DNA of 19,846 nt from an uncultured Oscillospiraceae bacterium (GCA_900550095.1 URRG01000005.1:1-19846); one strand, 5' to 3'. Positions 1 to 8,345 are shown, numbered from the stretch's first letter. Made by a program: numbers and translations. Notes: generated from the letters alone by a model not told the origin.

Positions 1-1424
1 GGGAACTGCTGGCAGCCGGCTGTGCCGGAGCGGGCGAAGAGGACGGCGTTCCCTTTTCCGTAATTTTCCTCCAAAAGCTCAAAAACGGTCTTGTTATAGA
101 GATAGGTGTAGTAGTTGTGCATCCGTTCCGGGTCGGAACCGTCGAAATATGTTACGTCCGTGGGAATGCGTTCGCCGAAGTCGGTTTTGAAGCAGTCAAC
201 GCCCATATCGATGAGGGCCTGAAGTTTTTCTCGATACCAGGAGACAGCGGCGGGGTTGGTGAAATCCACGATCCCCATCCCGGCCTGCCAGAGATCGGTC
301 TGGTAGATATCCCCGTTGGATTTCATCAGCAGATATCCCTTTTCCGCGGCTTCAGGAAATAAGGAAGAAAGCTGGCCGATATAGGGGTTGATCCACACGC
401 AGATCTTGAGGCCCTTTTCCTTCATGCGGCGGAGCATGGCGGCGGGCTCGGGGAACATGCGCCGGTCAAAGGTGAAATCGCACCAGCGGAATTCCCGCAT
501 CCAGAAGCAGTCGTAATGGAATACGTGCAGGGGGATGTTCCTCTCTTTCATGCCATCCACAAAATGGTTCACGGTCTCTTCGTCATAGCTGGTGGTGAAA
601 GAGGTGGTGAGCCACAGGCCGAAGCTCCAGGCAGGGGGAAGAGCGGGCTTACCGGTGAGGTCGGTGTAGGAAACCAGCACGTCCCGCAGGGTATCGCCGC
701 CCAGAAGCATGTATTCCATTTCCTCGCCGGGAACGGTAAACTGGGCCTTTGAAGTTACCTCAGAGCCGATTTCAAAGGAGACTTTCCCGGTATGATTTAC
801 AAATACGCCGTATCCCCGGTTCGTCAGATAAAAGGGGACGTTTTTATAGGCGATCTCCGTGCAGGTGCCACCGTCCTCGTTCCACATATCCACTGTCTGG
901 CCGTTTTTCGTGAAGGCGCCGAATCGTTCCCCCAGACCATAGACTTTTTCTCCTACGCTCAGGTTCAGCATTTCCCGGATATAGGGTTTTCCATCCGCCC
1001 GCACATAGGCGATGCCTGTGAGGGAGTCCCCCGTCCGGGTGAGGAAACGGCCCTTATGATAGTATTCGATCACAAGAGGCGATTCTTTCAGAATATGGGC
1101 GGAGGTGTTTCCCGAGGTGTAGATTACCCGGTCCTCCTGTTCAGAAATGGTCACATGGGCGTTCTGCTCCTGCAGGCTGAAATGGGGGCCGCGCTTTTTT
1201 GTCCCTGCATGGTGGGTGATCCGCACCCGGATCACATCGTTTCTGGGGGAAGAAAGCTCGATGCAGATCACGGGAAGATTTAACGTGACGCCTCTGCTTT
1301 CTATTGTTGAGGTGGGAGCGGTGATCTCTACCCGGTCCCCCTTTTGGATAATCTCATAGGCTTCTCTCGCCCGGAGGATCTCTGCGCTCTCCTTCACCAT
1401 CCACATGCCGTTCAAAAATTTCAT
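1..1424 (-). CDS. yicI: GH31 alpha-xylosidase, YicI type (3' part lies outside the window)
   Basis: Glycoside hydrolase family 31 enzyme that releases alpha-linked xylose from the non-reducing end of isoprimeverose-type oligosaccharides; expected to be cytoplasmic. The frame is open from an ATG at 1424 to the window edge, giving about 474 residues of a family usually near 770. An AGGAGG box lies 7 bases before the ATG. The N-terminal beta-sandwich is followed by the GH31 barrel, with PAWSFGLWLTTSF, HVFHYDCFWM and KICVWINPYIGQ. The nucleophile motif KTDFGERIPTDV places Asp415 where E. coli YicI has Asp416. The acid/base Asp lies beyond the edge. Residues throughout match my memory of YicI closely, so xylosidase is favoured over alpha-glucosidase. 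I see no clear promoter in the 224 bases behind it, so read-through from the amidohydrolase is possible. Confidence 0.93.
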   Translation of the reverse strand, partial: MKFLNGMWMVKESAEILRAREAYEIIQKGDRVEITAPTSTIESRGVTLNLPVICIELSSPRNDVIRVRITHHAGTKKRGPHFSLQEQNAHVTISEQEDRVIYTSGNTSAHILKESPLVIEYYHKGRFLTRTGDSLTGIAYVRADGKPYIREMLNLSVGEKVYGLGERFGAFTKNGQTVDMWNEDGGTCTEIAYKNVPFYLTNRGYGVFVNHTGKVSFEIGSEVTSKAQFTVPGEEMEYMLLGGDTLRDVLVSYTDLTGKPALPPAWSFGLWLTTSFTTSYDEETVNHFVDGMKERNIPLHVFHYDCFWMREFRWCDFTFDRRMFPEPAAMLRRMKEKGLKICVWINPYIGQLSSLFPEAAEKGYLLMKSNGDIYQTDLWQAGMGIVDFTNPAAVSWYREKLQALIDMGVDCFKTDFGERIPTDVTYFDGSDPERMHNYYTYLYNKTVFELLEENYGKGNAVLFARSGTAGCQQF

Positions 1425-1536
1425 ATGCATTCCTCCTCGTATAATTAAGTTCCAAGCTTCAAAGGTAAGACATTCAGGTATCAGCAGGCTTAAAACTGCC
1501 CGCAAAACAATAGCTGCAGGTCTGCCGGGTCAATTT

Positions 1537-1554
1537 CTGTTTCAGCTGTTTCAG
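1537..1554. repeat. 9-bp tandem direct repeat upstream of the GH31 gene
   Basis: CTGTTTCAG occurs twice head to tail on the plus strand (CTGAAACAG twice on the minus strand), about 115 bases before the GH31 start. It lies in the 224-base gap between the amidohydrolase stop and the GH31 start and could be a regulator site. The rest of that gap shows no convincing promoter or terminator; a TTGACC box near 1527-1532 on the minus strand has no good -10 partner. Confidence 0.4.
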
Positions 1555-1648
1555 TATATATCTGCGGCGCTTCGCCCATTTCTCAAGAGCTCGCAAAACA
1601 GGAGGCGGAGAAAAATCCCTTTCCCCGTCTCATGCGGCTCGCCGGGGA

Positions 1649-3289
1649 TCAATCCGCCTGAAAGCGGACGACGCCGTCCATCACCGTCATGCAGACGGGG
1701 ATTTCGTGTATCCGTTCCGGCTCCGTATGGAAGATATCCCGGCCTAGGACGACGAAATCCGCCAGTTTGCCGGGCTCTAAGGTTCCCTTCTCAGCTTCTT
1801 CAAAGGAGAGATAAGCGCCGCCCTTTGTATAGAGGGAAACGGCCTCGTACACGCTGAGGTTTTCCTCCGGATGCCAGCCCTCCGGCGGAAGGCCTTCCGC
1901 TGTTTTTCGTGTAACGGCACAGCGGATCCCCCACAGGGGCGCCATAGATTCCACCGGGCTGTCGGAGCCTCCCCCCAAAGGGATACCCATATGGAGCATG
2001 GTCTTCCAGCGGTAGCTCGCTTTTTCCCGTTTTTTCCCCAGAAGGGGCCGGACCAGAGGCGCGTCAGAGGGCACGAAGGGCGGTTGGATATCCGCGCAGA
2101 GCCCGGCCTTTTTCATGCGGGAAAGAAGCTCGTCCCCCGCAAACTGGCAGTGGACGATCCGATGCCGCAGCTCCCGGGGAAACTGGGCCTGCGCTTTTTC
2201 CACGGCGGTAAGGCACTGCTCCAGAGCTCCGTCTCCGATGGCGTGAAAGGCGACCTGCAGGCCGCTTCGGTGGGCGGTCAGGACCAAAGCGTCCAGCTCT
2301 TCCTGCCTGTAAACGGCGATCCCCCGGTCCCTCGAACCTTCATAGGTTTCCCGCATAAAGGCCGTCCTGGCTCCCAGAGAGCCGTCGGTATAGAGCTTCA
2401 GGTTCCCCAGCTTGAAAAGCCCGCCCTCTCCGGTGCGGTATCCAAGAGAGAGAAGCTCTTCCAGTTCTTTTCTGTGGGGAGCCTGGGCCTCTTCCCAGAT
2501 GCGGACAGAGAGCTTTCCATTCCGTTCCAGTTCATCACAGACGGCGAAAAGCGTTTTCAGAGAAACAAATCCCAAGTCATCGGACTGCAGGGAAGTGATG
2601 CCCAGGGAGGCAGCTTTTCGGGAAGCATTTTTGAGCAGAATCTGTATTTCTTCGGCAGTGTGCCGGGGTATGCAGGCGCTCACCGCTCCCAACGCATTTT
2701 CCCGCAGGATTCCGGTAAGCTTTCCATCTGCTCCAACGTCGGCGCAGCCGCCGGGGATATGACTTTCCGGGGTGATGCCGGCTAGCTCCAGGGCCAGCGG
2801 GTTGGCCGCTCCCACATGGCCGCAGATGCGCTCCAAAAGAACCGGGTGGCGCTGTGAAACAGCATCTGCCAGGGTTCCGTCGGGAAGAACGGGCTCCGGG
2901 AAACGGTTCTGGTCAAAACCGATGATGTGCACCCACTTGCCTTCGGGAATTTGCTCCCTTTCTATATATTCCCGCCCCATATGAATCATTTCCTCCGGGG
3001 AAGAAGCAGAGCTTACATCCAGTTTTTCTTCCGTTATGGCGGTGTGCAGAAGATGGCAGTGGCTGTCATTGAAGCCGGGAAGCACACACCGTCCTTTGAG
3101 ATCCACGGCTTCCGCGTCCTTCCGGGCCAGGGAGAAAATCTCCTCCCGGCTGCCCAGAGCGGCGATACGGTTTCCCTCTGTCAGCATGGCTTCCTTTGGA
3201 AGCTCGCCGGGGGCTGTGAGAGGATAGATTGCTCCATTGTAGTAGACGGTCTGCTGTAAGGTCTGCGCCTGGCCTGCTTCTGAAATCAT
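1649..3289 (-). CDS. YtcJ-type metal-dependent amidohydrolase, 546 aa
   Basis: Amidohydrolase-superfamily enzyme of the YtcJ/amidohydrolase_3 group, which hydrolyses C-N bonds of amides or related compounds; the substrate cannot be told from sequence. Expected to be cytoplasmic. Metal ligands visible in order: HxH in GFNDSHCHL (His77, His79), Lys298 in LKLYTDGSLGAR (likely carboxylated), His349 in HAIGDGA, His380 in HCQF, and Asp443 in GSDSPVE. The reading frame stays open upstream to an ATG at 3514. I chose the ATG at 3289 because a strong promoter (3399-3426) lies inside the would-be extension, a GAGGTG/GGAAAG ribosome site precedes it, and 546 aa fits the family. It sits 224 bases before the alpha-xylosidase on the same strand, so the two may be co-transcribed. 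Confidence 0.9.
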   Translation of the reverse strand: MISEAGQAQTLQQTVYYNGAIYPLTAPGELPKEAMLTEGNRIAALGSREEIFSLARKDAEAVDLKGRCVLPGFNDSHCHLLHTAITEEKLDVSSASSPEEMIHMGREYIEREQIPEGKWVHIIGFDQNRFPEPVLPDGTLADAVSQRHPVLLERICGHVGAANPLALELAGITPESHIPGGCADVGADGKLTGILRENALGAVSACIPRHTAEEIQILLKNASRKAASLGITSLQSDDLGFVSLKTLFAVCDELERNGKLSVRIWEEAQAPHRKELEELLSLGYRTGEGGLFKLGNLKLYTDGSLGARTAFMRETYEGSRDRGIAVYRQEELDALVLTAHRSGLQVAFHAIGDGALEQCLTAVEKAQAQFPRELRHRIVHCQFAGDELLSRMKKAGLCADIQPPFVPSDAPLVRPLLGKKREKASYRWKTMLHMGIPLGGGSDSPVESMAPLWGIRCAVTRKTAEGLPPEGWHPEENLSVYEAVSLYTKGGAYLSFEEAEKGTLEPGKLADFVVLGRDIFHTEPERIHEIPVCMTVMDGVVRFQAD

Positions 3290-3398
3290 CTTTCCGGCAC
3301 CTCTTTCTGCAGCTTCTGACGCAACGGCCACGGTTCGGCAGAATTCTGTCCGCCGTATTTCCGGTTGCTGTGGCCGATGTGAAACTCTTTTTACTATC

Positions 3399-3426
3399 AG
3401 TATAGCGGATTCCTCCCTTCTGTCAA
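3399..3426 (-). promoter_or_regulatory. Sigma-A promoter for the amidohydrolase gene
   Basis: On the minus strand, TTGACA (3421-3426), a 16-base spacer, then TATACT (3399-3404). Transcription should begin near 3391, leaving about 100 bases of leader before the ATG at 3289. This rules out the longer ATG at 3514 as the start for this transcript. Confidence 0.8.
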
Positions 3427-3478
3427 CGGTAGAAAGGGGAGGAGAAAGCGCAGACGCCGTCCTGAATATATGCATCAG

Positions 3479-3507
3479 TTGACGAAAGACGAGGAATTCT
3501 ATATAAT
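3479..3507 (+). promoter_or_regulatory. Sigma-A promoter for the sugar-phosphate transferase gene
   Basis: TTGACG (3479-3484), a 17-base spacer, and a perfect TATAAT (3502-3507). It is divergent from the amidohydrolase promoter, with the two -35 boxes about 53 bases apart. The leader of about 114 bases holds an 8-bp inverted repeat, TTTTTCAG / CTGAAAAA, around 3536-3573, with a GCAGCAGCTGC core in its loop. Confidence 0.8.
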
Positions 3508-3627
3508 AAAACATAATGCCATTTTGAGCGGGGTTGTTTTTCAGCGGCAGCAGCTGCGGAATAGTCTGAAAAATGGGGATGCCGCAGGGGCTTGGGGCCG
3601 GCGGCGTTTTTGGAGGCTTAAAGGATA

Positions 3628-5016
3628 ATGGAAAATACGCGCGATAAATATAAAGGTTTAGTTTCTCTTGGAATGTCGGCTGTTTTGCTTCTGGGAGTGG
3701 GAGCTGTTTTTACCTATACATGGTATACGGCCTATAAGGGGCGGATCGAGGATCCCTTTTTCAGAAGAGGGAACTGGCTTCTGATTTTGATATATGCGCT
3801 TCTGTTTCTGGTTTTCAGCCGGATCTACGGAGGTTTTCGGGTAGGGCATTTGAAACGCTCGGAGATCATCTATTCCAATATGCTGGAAATCCTTTTTACC
3901 AATGTGGTGACCTATTTCCAAATCAGCCTGATCGCCCGAAAGCTGCTTCCGCCTCTGCCTATGGTGCTGATGACGGTGGGGGACGCCGTATTGATTTGCA
4001 TATGGTCTTTTCTTTCCAGCTCTTTGTATACGAAGCTGTATCCTCCCAGGGAGGTGCTTCTGGTATACGGCAGCGATCTTGCATACAGCCTCATGGGGAA
4101 GCTTTCTTCCCGCCGGGACCGGTATCAGGTGAAGCGGGCGATCTCCATTGGCCGCGGCGTGCAGGAGGTAGAGGCCACGATCCTCAAGCATTCCTCCGTG
4201 ATCCTCTGCGATATTCCGGCAAAAGACCGGAACACGCTTTTGAAATTCTGTTATGAACACTCTGTGCGGGTCTACATAACGCCCAAAATATCGGATATCC
4301 TTCTCCGTGGGGCGGATATAGTGGATCTGTTCGACACTCCTATTTTTGTATGCAGGAATCTGGGCCTGACGCTGACCCAGCGGGCGGCGAAGCGGGCTTT
4401 GGATCTGGCAGTTTCCCTTGTGGCGGCCATTGCGGCTTCTCCTTTTATGCTGATCACGGCCTTGGCTATCAAGCTTTATGATAAGGGGCCCGTGCTCTAT
4501 AAACAGAAGCGTCTCACAAAGGACGGCAGGGAGTTCTATGTGTATAAATTCCGCAGCATGGTGGTGAACGCAGAAAAGGACGGCCAGGCCCGGCTTGCCA
4601 GCCAGAACGACGACCGGATCACACCTGTGGGGAAGCTCATCCGCAAGATCCGTTTTGACGAACTTCCGCAGATCTTCAATGTCCTTTTCGGGGATATGAG
4701 CCTGGTGGGGCCCCGCCCGGAACGGCCTGAGATCGCCGAGGAATACGAAAAGACCATGCCGGAATTCCGGTTCCGCCTGAAGGTGAAGGCGGGGCTCACA
4801 GGCTACGCCCAGGTAAAGGGGCGCTATAACACTACCCCTTACGATAAGCTCCGCATGGATTTGATGTATATCGGAAACTATTCCATCCTTTTGGATTGGA
4901 AGCTTCTGTTTATGACCGTGAAGATCCTTTTCCTGCCGGAAAGCACCGAGGGTATCGAAGAGGGCGCCAGAACAGCGGAAAGGAAGCACGAAGCTCTCTC
5001 TGACAAACATCAATAA
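3628..5016 (+). CDS. Polyprenyl-phosphate sugar-phosphate transferase (exopolysaccharide priming enzyme), 462 aa
   Basis: Integral membrane enzyme of the WcaJ/RfbP/WbaP type. These move a sugar-1-phosphate from a nucleotide sugar to undecaprenyl phosphate, the first step of exopolysaccharide or capsule repeat assembly. About four N-terminal membrane helices (roughly residues 9-35, 50-70, 83-104, 110-134) are followed by a cytoplasmic Rossmann-like region (about 140-240), a further hydrophobic segment near 255-280, and the C-terminal catalytic domain. That domain shows KRALDLAVS, GPVLYKQKR, FYVYKFRSM, FDELPQIFNVLFGDMSLVGPRPERP and KAGLTGYAQVKGRYN. Start: ATG 3628 behind GGAGG. Which sugar it uses is unknown. 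No glycosyltransferase, flippase or polymerase gene is next to it, so it is an orphan priming enzyme within this window. Confidence 0.92.
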   Translation: MENTRDKYKGLVSLGMSAVLLLGVGAVFTYTWYTAYKGRIEDPFFRRGNWLLILIYALLFLVFSRIYGGFRVGHLKRSEIIYSNMLEILFTNVVTYFQISLIARKLLPPLPMVLMTVGDAVLICIWSFLSSSLYTKLYPPREVLLVYGSDLAYSLMGKLSSRRDRYQVKRAISIGRGVQEVEATILKHSSVILCDIPAKDRNTLLKFCYEHSVRVYITPKISDILLRGADIVDLFDTPIFVCRNLGLTLTQRAAKRALDLAVSLVAAIAASPFMLITALAIKLYDKGPVLYKQKRLTKDGREFYVYKFRSMVVNAEKDGQARLASQNDDRITPVGKLIRKIRFDELPQIFNVLFGDMSLVGPRPERPEIAEEYEKTMPEFRFRLKVKAGLTGYAQVKGRYNTTPYDKLRMDLMYIGNYSILLDWKLLFMTVKILFLPESTEGIEEGARTAERKHEALSDKHQ

Positions 5017-5022
5017 AAGGAG

Positions 5023-5054
5023 AAAAGCAGAGCGTTTTTTGCTGCTTTTTTTCC
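5023..5054 (+). terminator. Intrinsic terminator after the sugar-phosphate transferase gene
   Basis: AAAGCAG pairs with CTGCTTT around an AGCGTTTTTTG loop and is followed by a run of T, starting a few bases after the stop codon at 5016. A second, stronger hairpin follows at once. Confidence 0.75.
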
Positions 5055-5060
5055 TGATAG

Positions 5061-5102
5061 AAAGAGCTTCCGCTCTGCAGACATGCAGAGCGGAAGCTCT
5101 TT
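5061..5102. terminator. Perfect 19-bp inverted repeat between convergent genes (bidirectional terminator)
   Basis: The arms 5061-5079 and 5084-5102 are perfect reverse complements (AAAGAGCTTCCGCTCTGCA and its complement) around a GACA loop. The ends are A-rich and T-rich, so transcripts from either side end in a short U stretch. It sits between the plus-strand transferase gene (stop 5016) and the minus-strand aminotransferase gene (stop 5224), so it probably serves both. The remaining bases to 5223 hold nothing I recognise. Confidence 0.75.
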
Positions 5103-5223
5103 CTTTGCTTTTGCGTATTTGCCTGCTGCCGGGAAGCGATATTGCCTATGCGCTGCATACAGCATGCGGCGCGCCGGCATATAAGGGCTGCTGCCGTATT
5201 CTCTGCCGTACGGACCGGACGCT

Positions 5224-6066
5224 TCAAATAGACGTTTCCCTGCGGAATTTTTCCCGGTAGGCGTCCTGCAGAGCCTTTATAAGCGTCGGCGCCCTGCCGC
5301 CTACGGGGACGCCGTCTATTTTTTCCACCCGTGCGCCGTGGATGGTGGAACTGGAGACGATGATCTCGTCCGCTTTCATCATTTCTTCTACGCTGAAGGG
5401 GCTCTCATTGACAGGGATCCCAAGTTCGCCGCAGAGCTCGATCAGATGCTTGCGCGTGATGCCCGGCAGGATCAGATTGTCTGCGGGAGCAGTCTGAAAA
5501 ACGCCGTCTTTGAGGATGCTCACATTGCTGTGGGCGCATTCCGTCACCCGCCCGAACCGGTAGAGGATGGCTTCCTTGCAGCCGTGTTCCTCGGCCTCCT
5601 GAGCCGCCAGAACGCTGGGAAGCAGGTTCAGGGTCTTGATATTGCAGTGAAAATACCGAGTGTCTTCCCTGGTGATGCAGGAGATGGGACGGCTCACATC
5701 GTAAAGCCGCCCGGGCGTCAGAGTGATCCACCAGTTGGGCTTTACCCCCTTCGGGAAGGCGTGGGTCCTGGGAGCCGTCCCTCTGGTCACCTGGATATAT
5801 ACAAACTGGTCGGGGCTGTCTACCTTGCGGACCATTTCCTTCAGAAGGCATTTCACCTCTTCCTTGGTCTTGTCGGGCTCGATCCGGATCATGGCCATGC
5901 TGCGGAAAAGGCGGTCAATATGCTCGTCGAGAGCGAAGATATTGTGGTTGGCTGTGTAGGTAGCGTCATATTCGCCGTCTCCAAAATAGCAGACCCTGTC
6001 GTTCATAGGGACGCTCATTTCCTCAAGAGGCCCGTATTTTCCATTGTAATAGCCGAGATTAGTCAT
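5224..6066 (-). CDS. dat: D-amino-acid aminotransferase (PLP class IV), 280 aa
   Basis: Cytoplasmic pyridoxal-phosphate enzyme that interconverts D-alanine plus 2-oxoglutarate with pyruvate plus D-glutamate, supplying D-amino acids for peptidoglycan. Family features: DRVCYFGDGEYD near the N-terminus, the PLP lysine Lys144 in NIKTLNLL, and Glu176 in RVTECAHSNV contacting the cofactor ring. The R-x-H pair (Arg100, His102) in VTRGTAPRTHAF is typical of D-amino-acid enzymes rather than branched-chain aminotransferases. It closely resembles the Bacillus sp. YM-1 enzyme as I remember it, and the length is normal for the family. Start: ATG 6066 behind GGAGG. It is monocistronic, divergent from the M3 peptidase and convergent with the sugar-phosphate transferase. 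The leader is long, about 170 bases. Confidence 0.9.
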   Translation of the reverse strand: MTNLGYYNGKYGPLEEMSVPMNDRVCYFGDGEYDATYTANHNIFALDEHIDRLFRSMAMIRIEPDKTKEEVKCLLKEMVRKVDSPDQFVYIQVTRGTAPRTHAFPKGVKPNWWITLTPGRLYDVSRPISCITREDTRYFHCNIKTLNLLPSVLAAQEAEEHGCKEAILYRFGRVTECAHSNVSILKDGVFQTAPADNLILPGITRKHLIELCGELGIPVNESPFSVEEMMKADEIIVSSSTIHGARVEKIDGVPVGGRAPTLIKALQDAYREKFRRETSI

Positions 6067-6244
6067 AGCTTCCGCCTCCGTTATACGTTATACATAGGAA
6101 TTGAGAAAATCTGGAATACTGTAGTGACGGCGGAAAAGGAAACCCGCGCTCCCTTTCCCGCGCTAAGCGGGCGCATACGTCTTTTCGCCTTCTTTCTTCC
6201 GGCTTCAAAAGCGAAGCCGTCTCTGCGGCCTTCTGCCGACTCAC

Positions 6245-6273
6245 ATTATAGTGGCAACGGCGGGGAAAGTCAA
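6245..6273 (-). promoter_or_regulatory. Sigma-A promoter for dat
   Basis: On the minus strand, TTGACT (6268-6273), a 17-base spacer, and a perfect TATAAT (6245-6250). Transcription should start near 6238. The leader of about 172 bases to the ATG at 6066 carries two small hairpins on the minus strand: GGCTT/AAGCC near 6197-6214 and CCCGC/GCGGG near 6157-6171. I do not recognise it as a known riboswitch. Confidence 0.8.
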
Positions 6274-6318
6274 CGGAGCGGACGCTTTTTTTACGGCAGG
6301 CGGGCGGAGCTTCTGCAG

Positions 6319-6347
6319 TTGACGGGGCCCGGGGAATGTGGTATGGT
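6319..6347 (+). promoter_or_regulatory. Extended -10 promoter for the M3 peptidase gene
   Basis: TTGACG (6319-6324), a 17-base spacer, and TATGGT (6342-6347) with a TG dinucleotide one base before it (extended -10). The leader is about 117 bases to the ATG at 6471. It is divergent from the dat promoter. Confidence 0.6.
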
Positions 6348-6470
6348 GAGGAAGAAACGTAAATATGTATATGCGGTGAATGCATAATGTGTGCCGGGAT
6401 CCCGAAATTTTTCGGAATTCCAGGAAGGCGCGGAAAAGCGACGGCAGAAGAATCAACAGGAGGTATGCAT

Positions 6471-8171
6471 ATGAAATTCAGCGAGATGCCCTATAAGCGC
6501 GTAGAGGTAAATGAGGCCAGGGAACGGTCGGAGGCGATCTGCAGAAAATTCGCGGGGGCCTCTTCCTATGAAGAAGCCCGGGCGGCTTTTATGGAACAGC
6601 AGAAGCTGGAGACGGAGATCGAGACGCAGTACGCGCTGGTATATGTCCGCCATTCCATCGATACGGCTGATGCGTTTTACGATGCGGAAAATGAATATTG
6701 GGATTCAGCTAACCCCATGCTGCAGGAGTTTTCTCAGAAATTTACGGAGGAACTTCTGAAGACGCCCTTTCGCGGGCAGTTCGAAGAGGAGTTCGGCTCC
6801 CTTCTTTTCCGGAATGCGGAAATCAGCCTGAAAGCTTTTTCCCCGGAGATCATTCCCGAGATACAGGAGGAAAACAGCCTCACCTCCGCGTATGCCAAGC
6901 TGATCGCCTCCGCCCAGATCGAATTTGAAGGGGAAAAGCGCACTCTGCCTCAGATGACGCCCTTCAAGCAGTCCCCCGACGACGCGGTGCGGGAGGCCGC
7001 CTGGAAGGCGGAAGGCGCTTTTTATATGGAGCATGGGGAAGAACTGGATACGATCTATGACAAGCTTGTGAAGGTCCGCGATAGAATGGCCAAAAAGATG
7101 GGGTATAAAAGCTTTGTGGAGCTGGGCTATTACCGGATGATGCGCAACTGCTACACGGCGGAGGATGTGAAGGCGTTCCGCGACGCGGTGCGGAAGTACC
7201 TTGTCCCTGTGGCGGATTCTCTGGAAAGGGAGCACGCCCGGCGCAACGGGAGCGCATATCCCCTGTCTTTCTGGGACAACGCCCTGAAATACAGAAGCGG
7301 AAACGCCAAGCCCTTCGGAACGCCGGAACAGATTTTGGCCCATGGCCGGGAGATGTATCGCGAGATGTCCCCTGAAACGGCGGAATTCATCGATTTCCTG
7401 TATGAGAACGAGCTTCTGGATGTGCTCAGCCGCAAAGGGAAAGCCGGCGGCGGCTACTGCATCTCGCTCCCCGAATATAAAGCTCCCTTTATTTTCGCAA
7501 ATTTCAACGGCACTTCCGGCGATGTGGAAGTCATCACCCATGAGGCGGGGCACGCTTTCGCTGCTTATATGGCCAGGGATATCGTGCCTCTGGAAAACCA
7601 GTCCCCCACGCTGGAAGCCTGCGAAATTCACTCCATGTCCATGGAATTTTTCGCGTGGGCCTGGGCGGAAGGCTTCTTCGGCAAGGATACGGAAAAATTC
7701 CATTATGGCCACCTGGCGGACGCTGTTACCTTTATCCCCTATGGGAGCATGGTGGATCATTTTCAGCACATTATGTATGAGCGGCCGGAATTGAAACCGG
7801 AGGAACGCCATGAAATCTGGCGGAAGCTGGAAGCGGAATACCGCCCCTGGCTCAAGCTGGAGGGACTACCTTTCTATGGGGACGGCCGGGGCTGGCAGCG
7901 GCAGCACCATATCTACGAGGATCCGTTCTATTATATCGATTATTGCCTGGCACAGTCCGTCGCTCTGCAGTTCTGGGCCCTGATCCAGAAGGACAGGAAG
8001 GATGCCTGGGAGAGGTATATGCGGCTTGTAAAGAAGGCAGGTACCCAGACTTACCGCGAGCTTGTGGAGACCGCCGGGCTTTCCTCCCCCTTCGGAGAGA
8101 AGGCTCTCAGCGAAATTTCCGCCGCCGCTCGGGAGTATTTGGAAAAATTTGACCAGTCGGCCCTGCGGTAA
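6471..8171 (+). CDS. M3-family zinc oligoendopeptidase (PepF-like), 566 aa
   Basis: Cytoplasmic zinc metallopeptidase of family M3 that cuts short peptides; PepF-type members degrade imported or signal-derived oligopeptides. The zinc site is HEAGH (His357, Glu358, His361), with the third ligand most likely Glu385 in TLEACEIHSMSMEF, 24 residues after the second His. Further family signatures are GGYCISLPEYKAPFIFANFNGT and the C-terminal YEDPFYYIDYCLAQ. Start: ATG 6471 sits 7 bases after AGGAGG (6458-6463). An ATG at 6465 is too close to that box, and the in-frame extension to 6387 has no ribosome site. The length of about 565 fits the clostridial M3 group. It is a single-gene unit, divergent from dat. 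Confidence 0.92.
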   Translation: MKFSEMPYKRVEVNEARERSEAICRKFAGASSYEEARAAFMEQQKLETEIETQYALVYVRHSIDTADAFYDAENEYWDSANPMLQEFSQKFTEELLKTPFRGQFEEEFGSLLFRNAEISLKAFSPEIIPEIQEENSLTSAYAKLIASAQIEFEGEKRTLPQMTPFKQSPDDAVREAAWKAEGAFYMEHGEELDTIYDKLVKVRDRMAKKMGYKSFVELGYYRMMRNCYTAEDVKAFRDAVRKYLVPVADSLEREHARRNGSAYPLSFWDNALKYRSGNAKPFGTPEQILAHGREMYREMSPETAEFIDFLYENELLDVLSRKGKAGGGYCISLPEYKAPFIFANFNGTSGDVEVITHEAGHAFAAYMARDIVPLENQSPTLEACEIHSMSMEFFAWAWAEGFFGKDTEKFHYGHLADAVTFIPYGSMVDHFQHIMYERPELKPEERHEIWRKLEAEYRPWLKLEGLPFYGDGRGWQRQHHIYEDPFYYIDYCLAQSVALQFWALIQKDRKDAWERYMRLVKKAGTQTYRELVETAGLSSPFGEKALSEISAAAREYLEKFDQSALR

Positions 8172-8233
8172 GGGGCATTCTGCGCCCAAGCTTCAGGAGA
8201 CGCTTCAGGCAGGATACTTGGAGTGTGCCGATA

Positions 8234-8279
8234 CAGACAGCCCCCTCCGCGTCTAAAATGGCGCGGAGGGGGCTGTCTG
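8234..8279. terminator. Perfect 18-bp hairpin after the M3 peptidase gene
   Basis: Arms 8234-8251 and 8262-8279 are perfect reverse complements (CAGACAGCCCCCTCCGCG) around a 10-base loop. It lies 62 bases after the stop codon, as expected for a 3' end. There is no immediate T run on either side, so it may be a factor-dependent terminator or a 3'-end stabilising hairpin. Confidence 0.55.
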
Positions 8280-8323
8280 CCTGATATTGGAAAATTTTTC
8301 TGTGCCTGAGATTTTTTATTTAT

Positions 8324-8345
8324 TTTGTGACTGATTTGTGACTGA
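8324..8345. repeat. 11-bp tandem direct repeat upstream of the surface-protein leader
   Basis: TTTGTGACTGA occurs twice with no gap (8324-8334, 8335-8345). -10-like boxes follow: TATACT at 8353-8358 and TATACC at 8364-8369. No good -35 box is correctly spaced. Direct repeats one helical turn apart are typical of OmpR/PhoB-family response-regulator sites, so this may be an activator-dependent promoter. The regulator is not in the window. Confidence 0.5.

Noticed and set aside
3290..3514. 75-residue N-terminal extension of the amidohydrolase from ATG 3514
   Set aside because: A strong promoter (3399-3426) lies inside the extension, so the transcript would begin after that ATG; the extra residues match nothing expected in the family.
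3658..5013. 451-aa minus-strand open frame opposite the sugar-phosphate transferase gene
   Set aside because: It lies wholly opposite a gene with clear catalytic motifs, has no ribosome site, and its His/Arg/Gln-rich translation is typical of an antisense shadow.
5338..6387. 349-aa plus-strand open frame across dat and its promoter region
   Set aside because: Antisense to a well-supported aminotransferase gene and runs through both divergent promoters.
6387..6470. 28-residue N-terminal extension of the M3 peptidase
   Set aside because: No ribosome site precedes 6387, while AGGAGG sits seven bases before ATG 6471.
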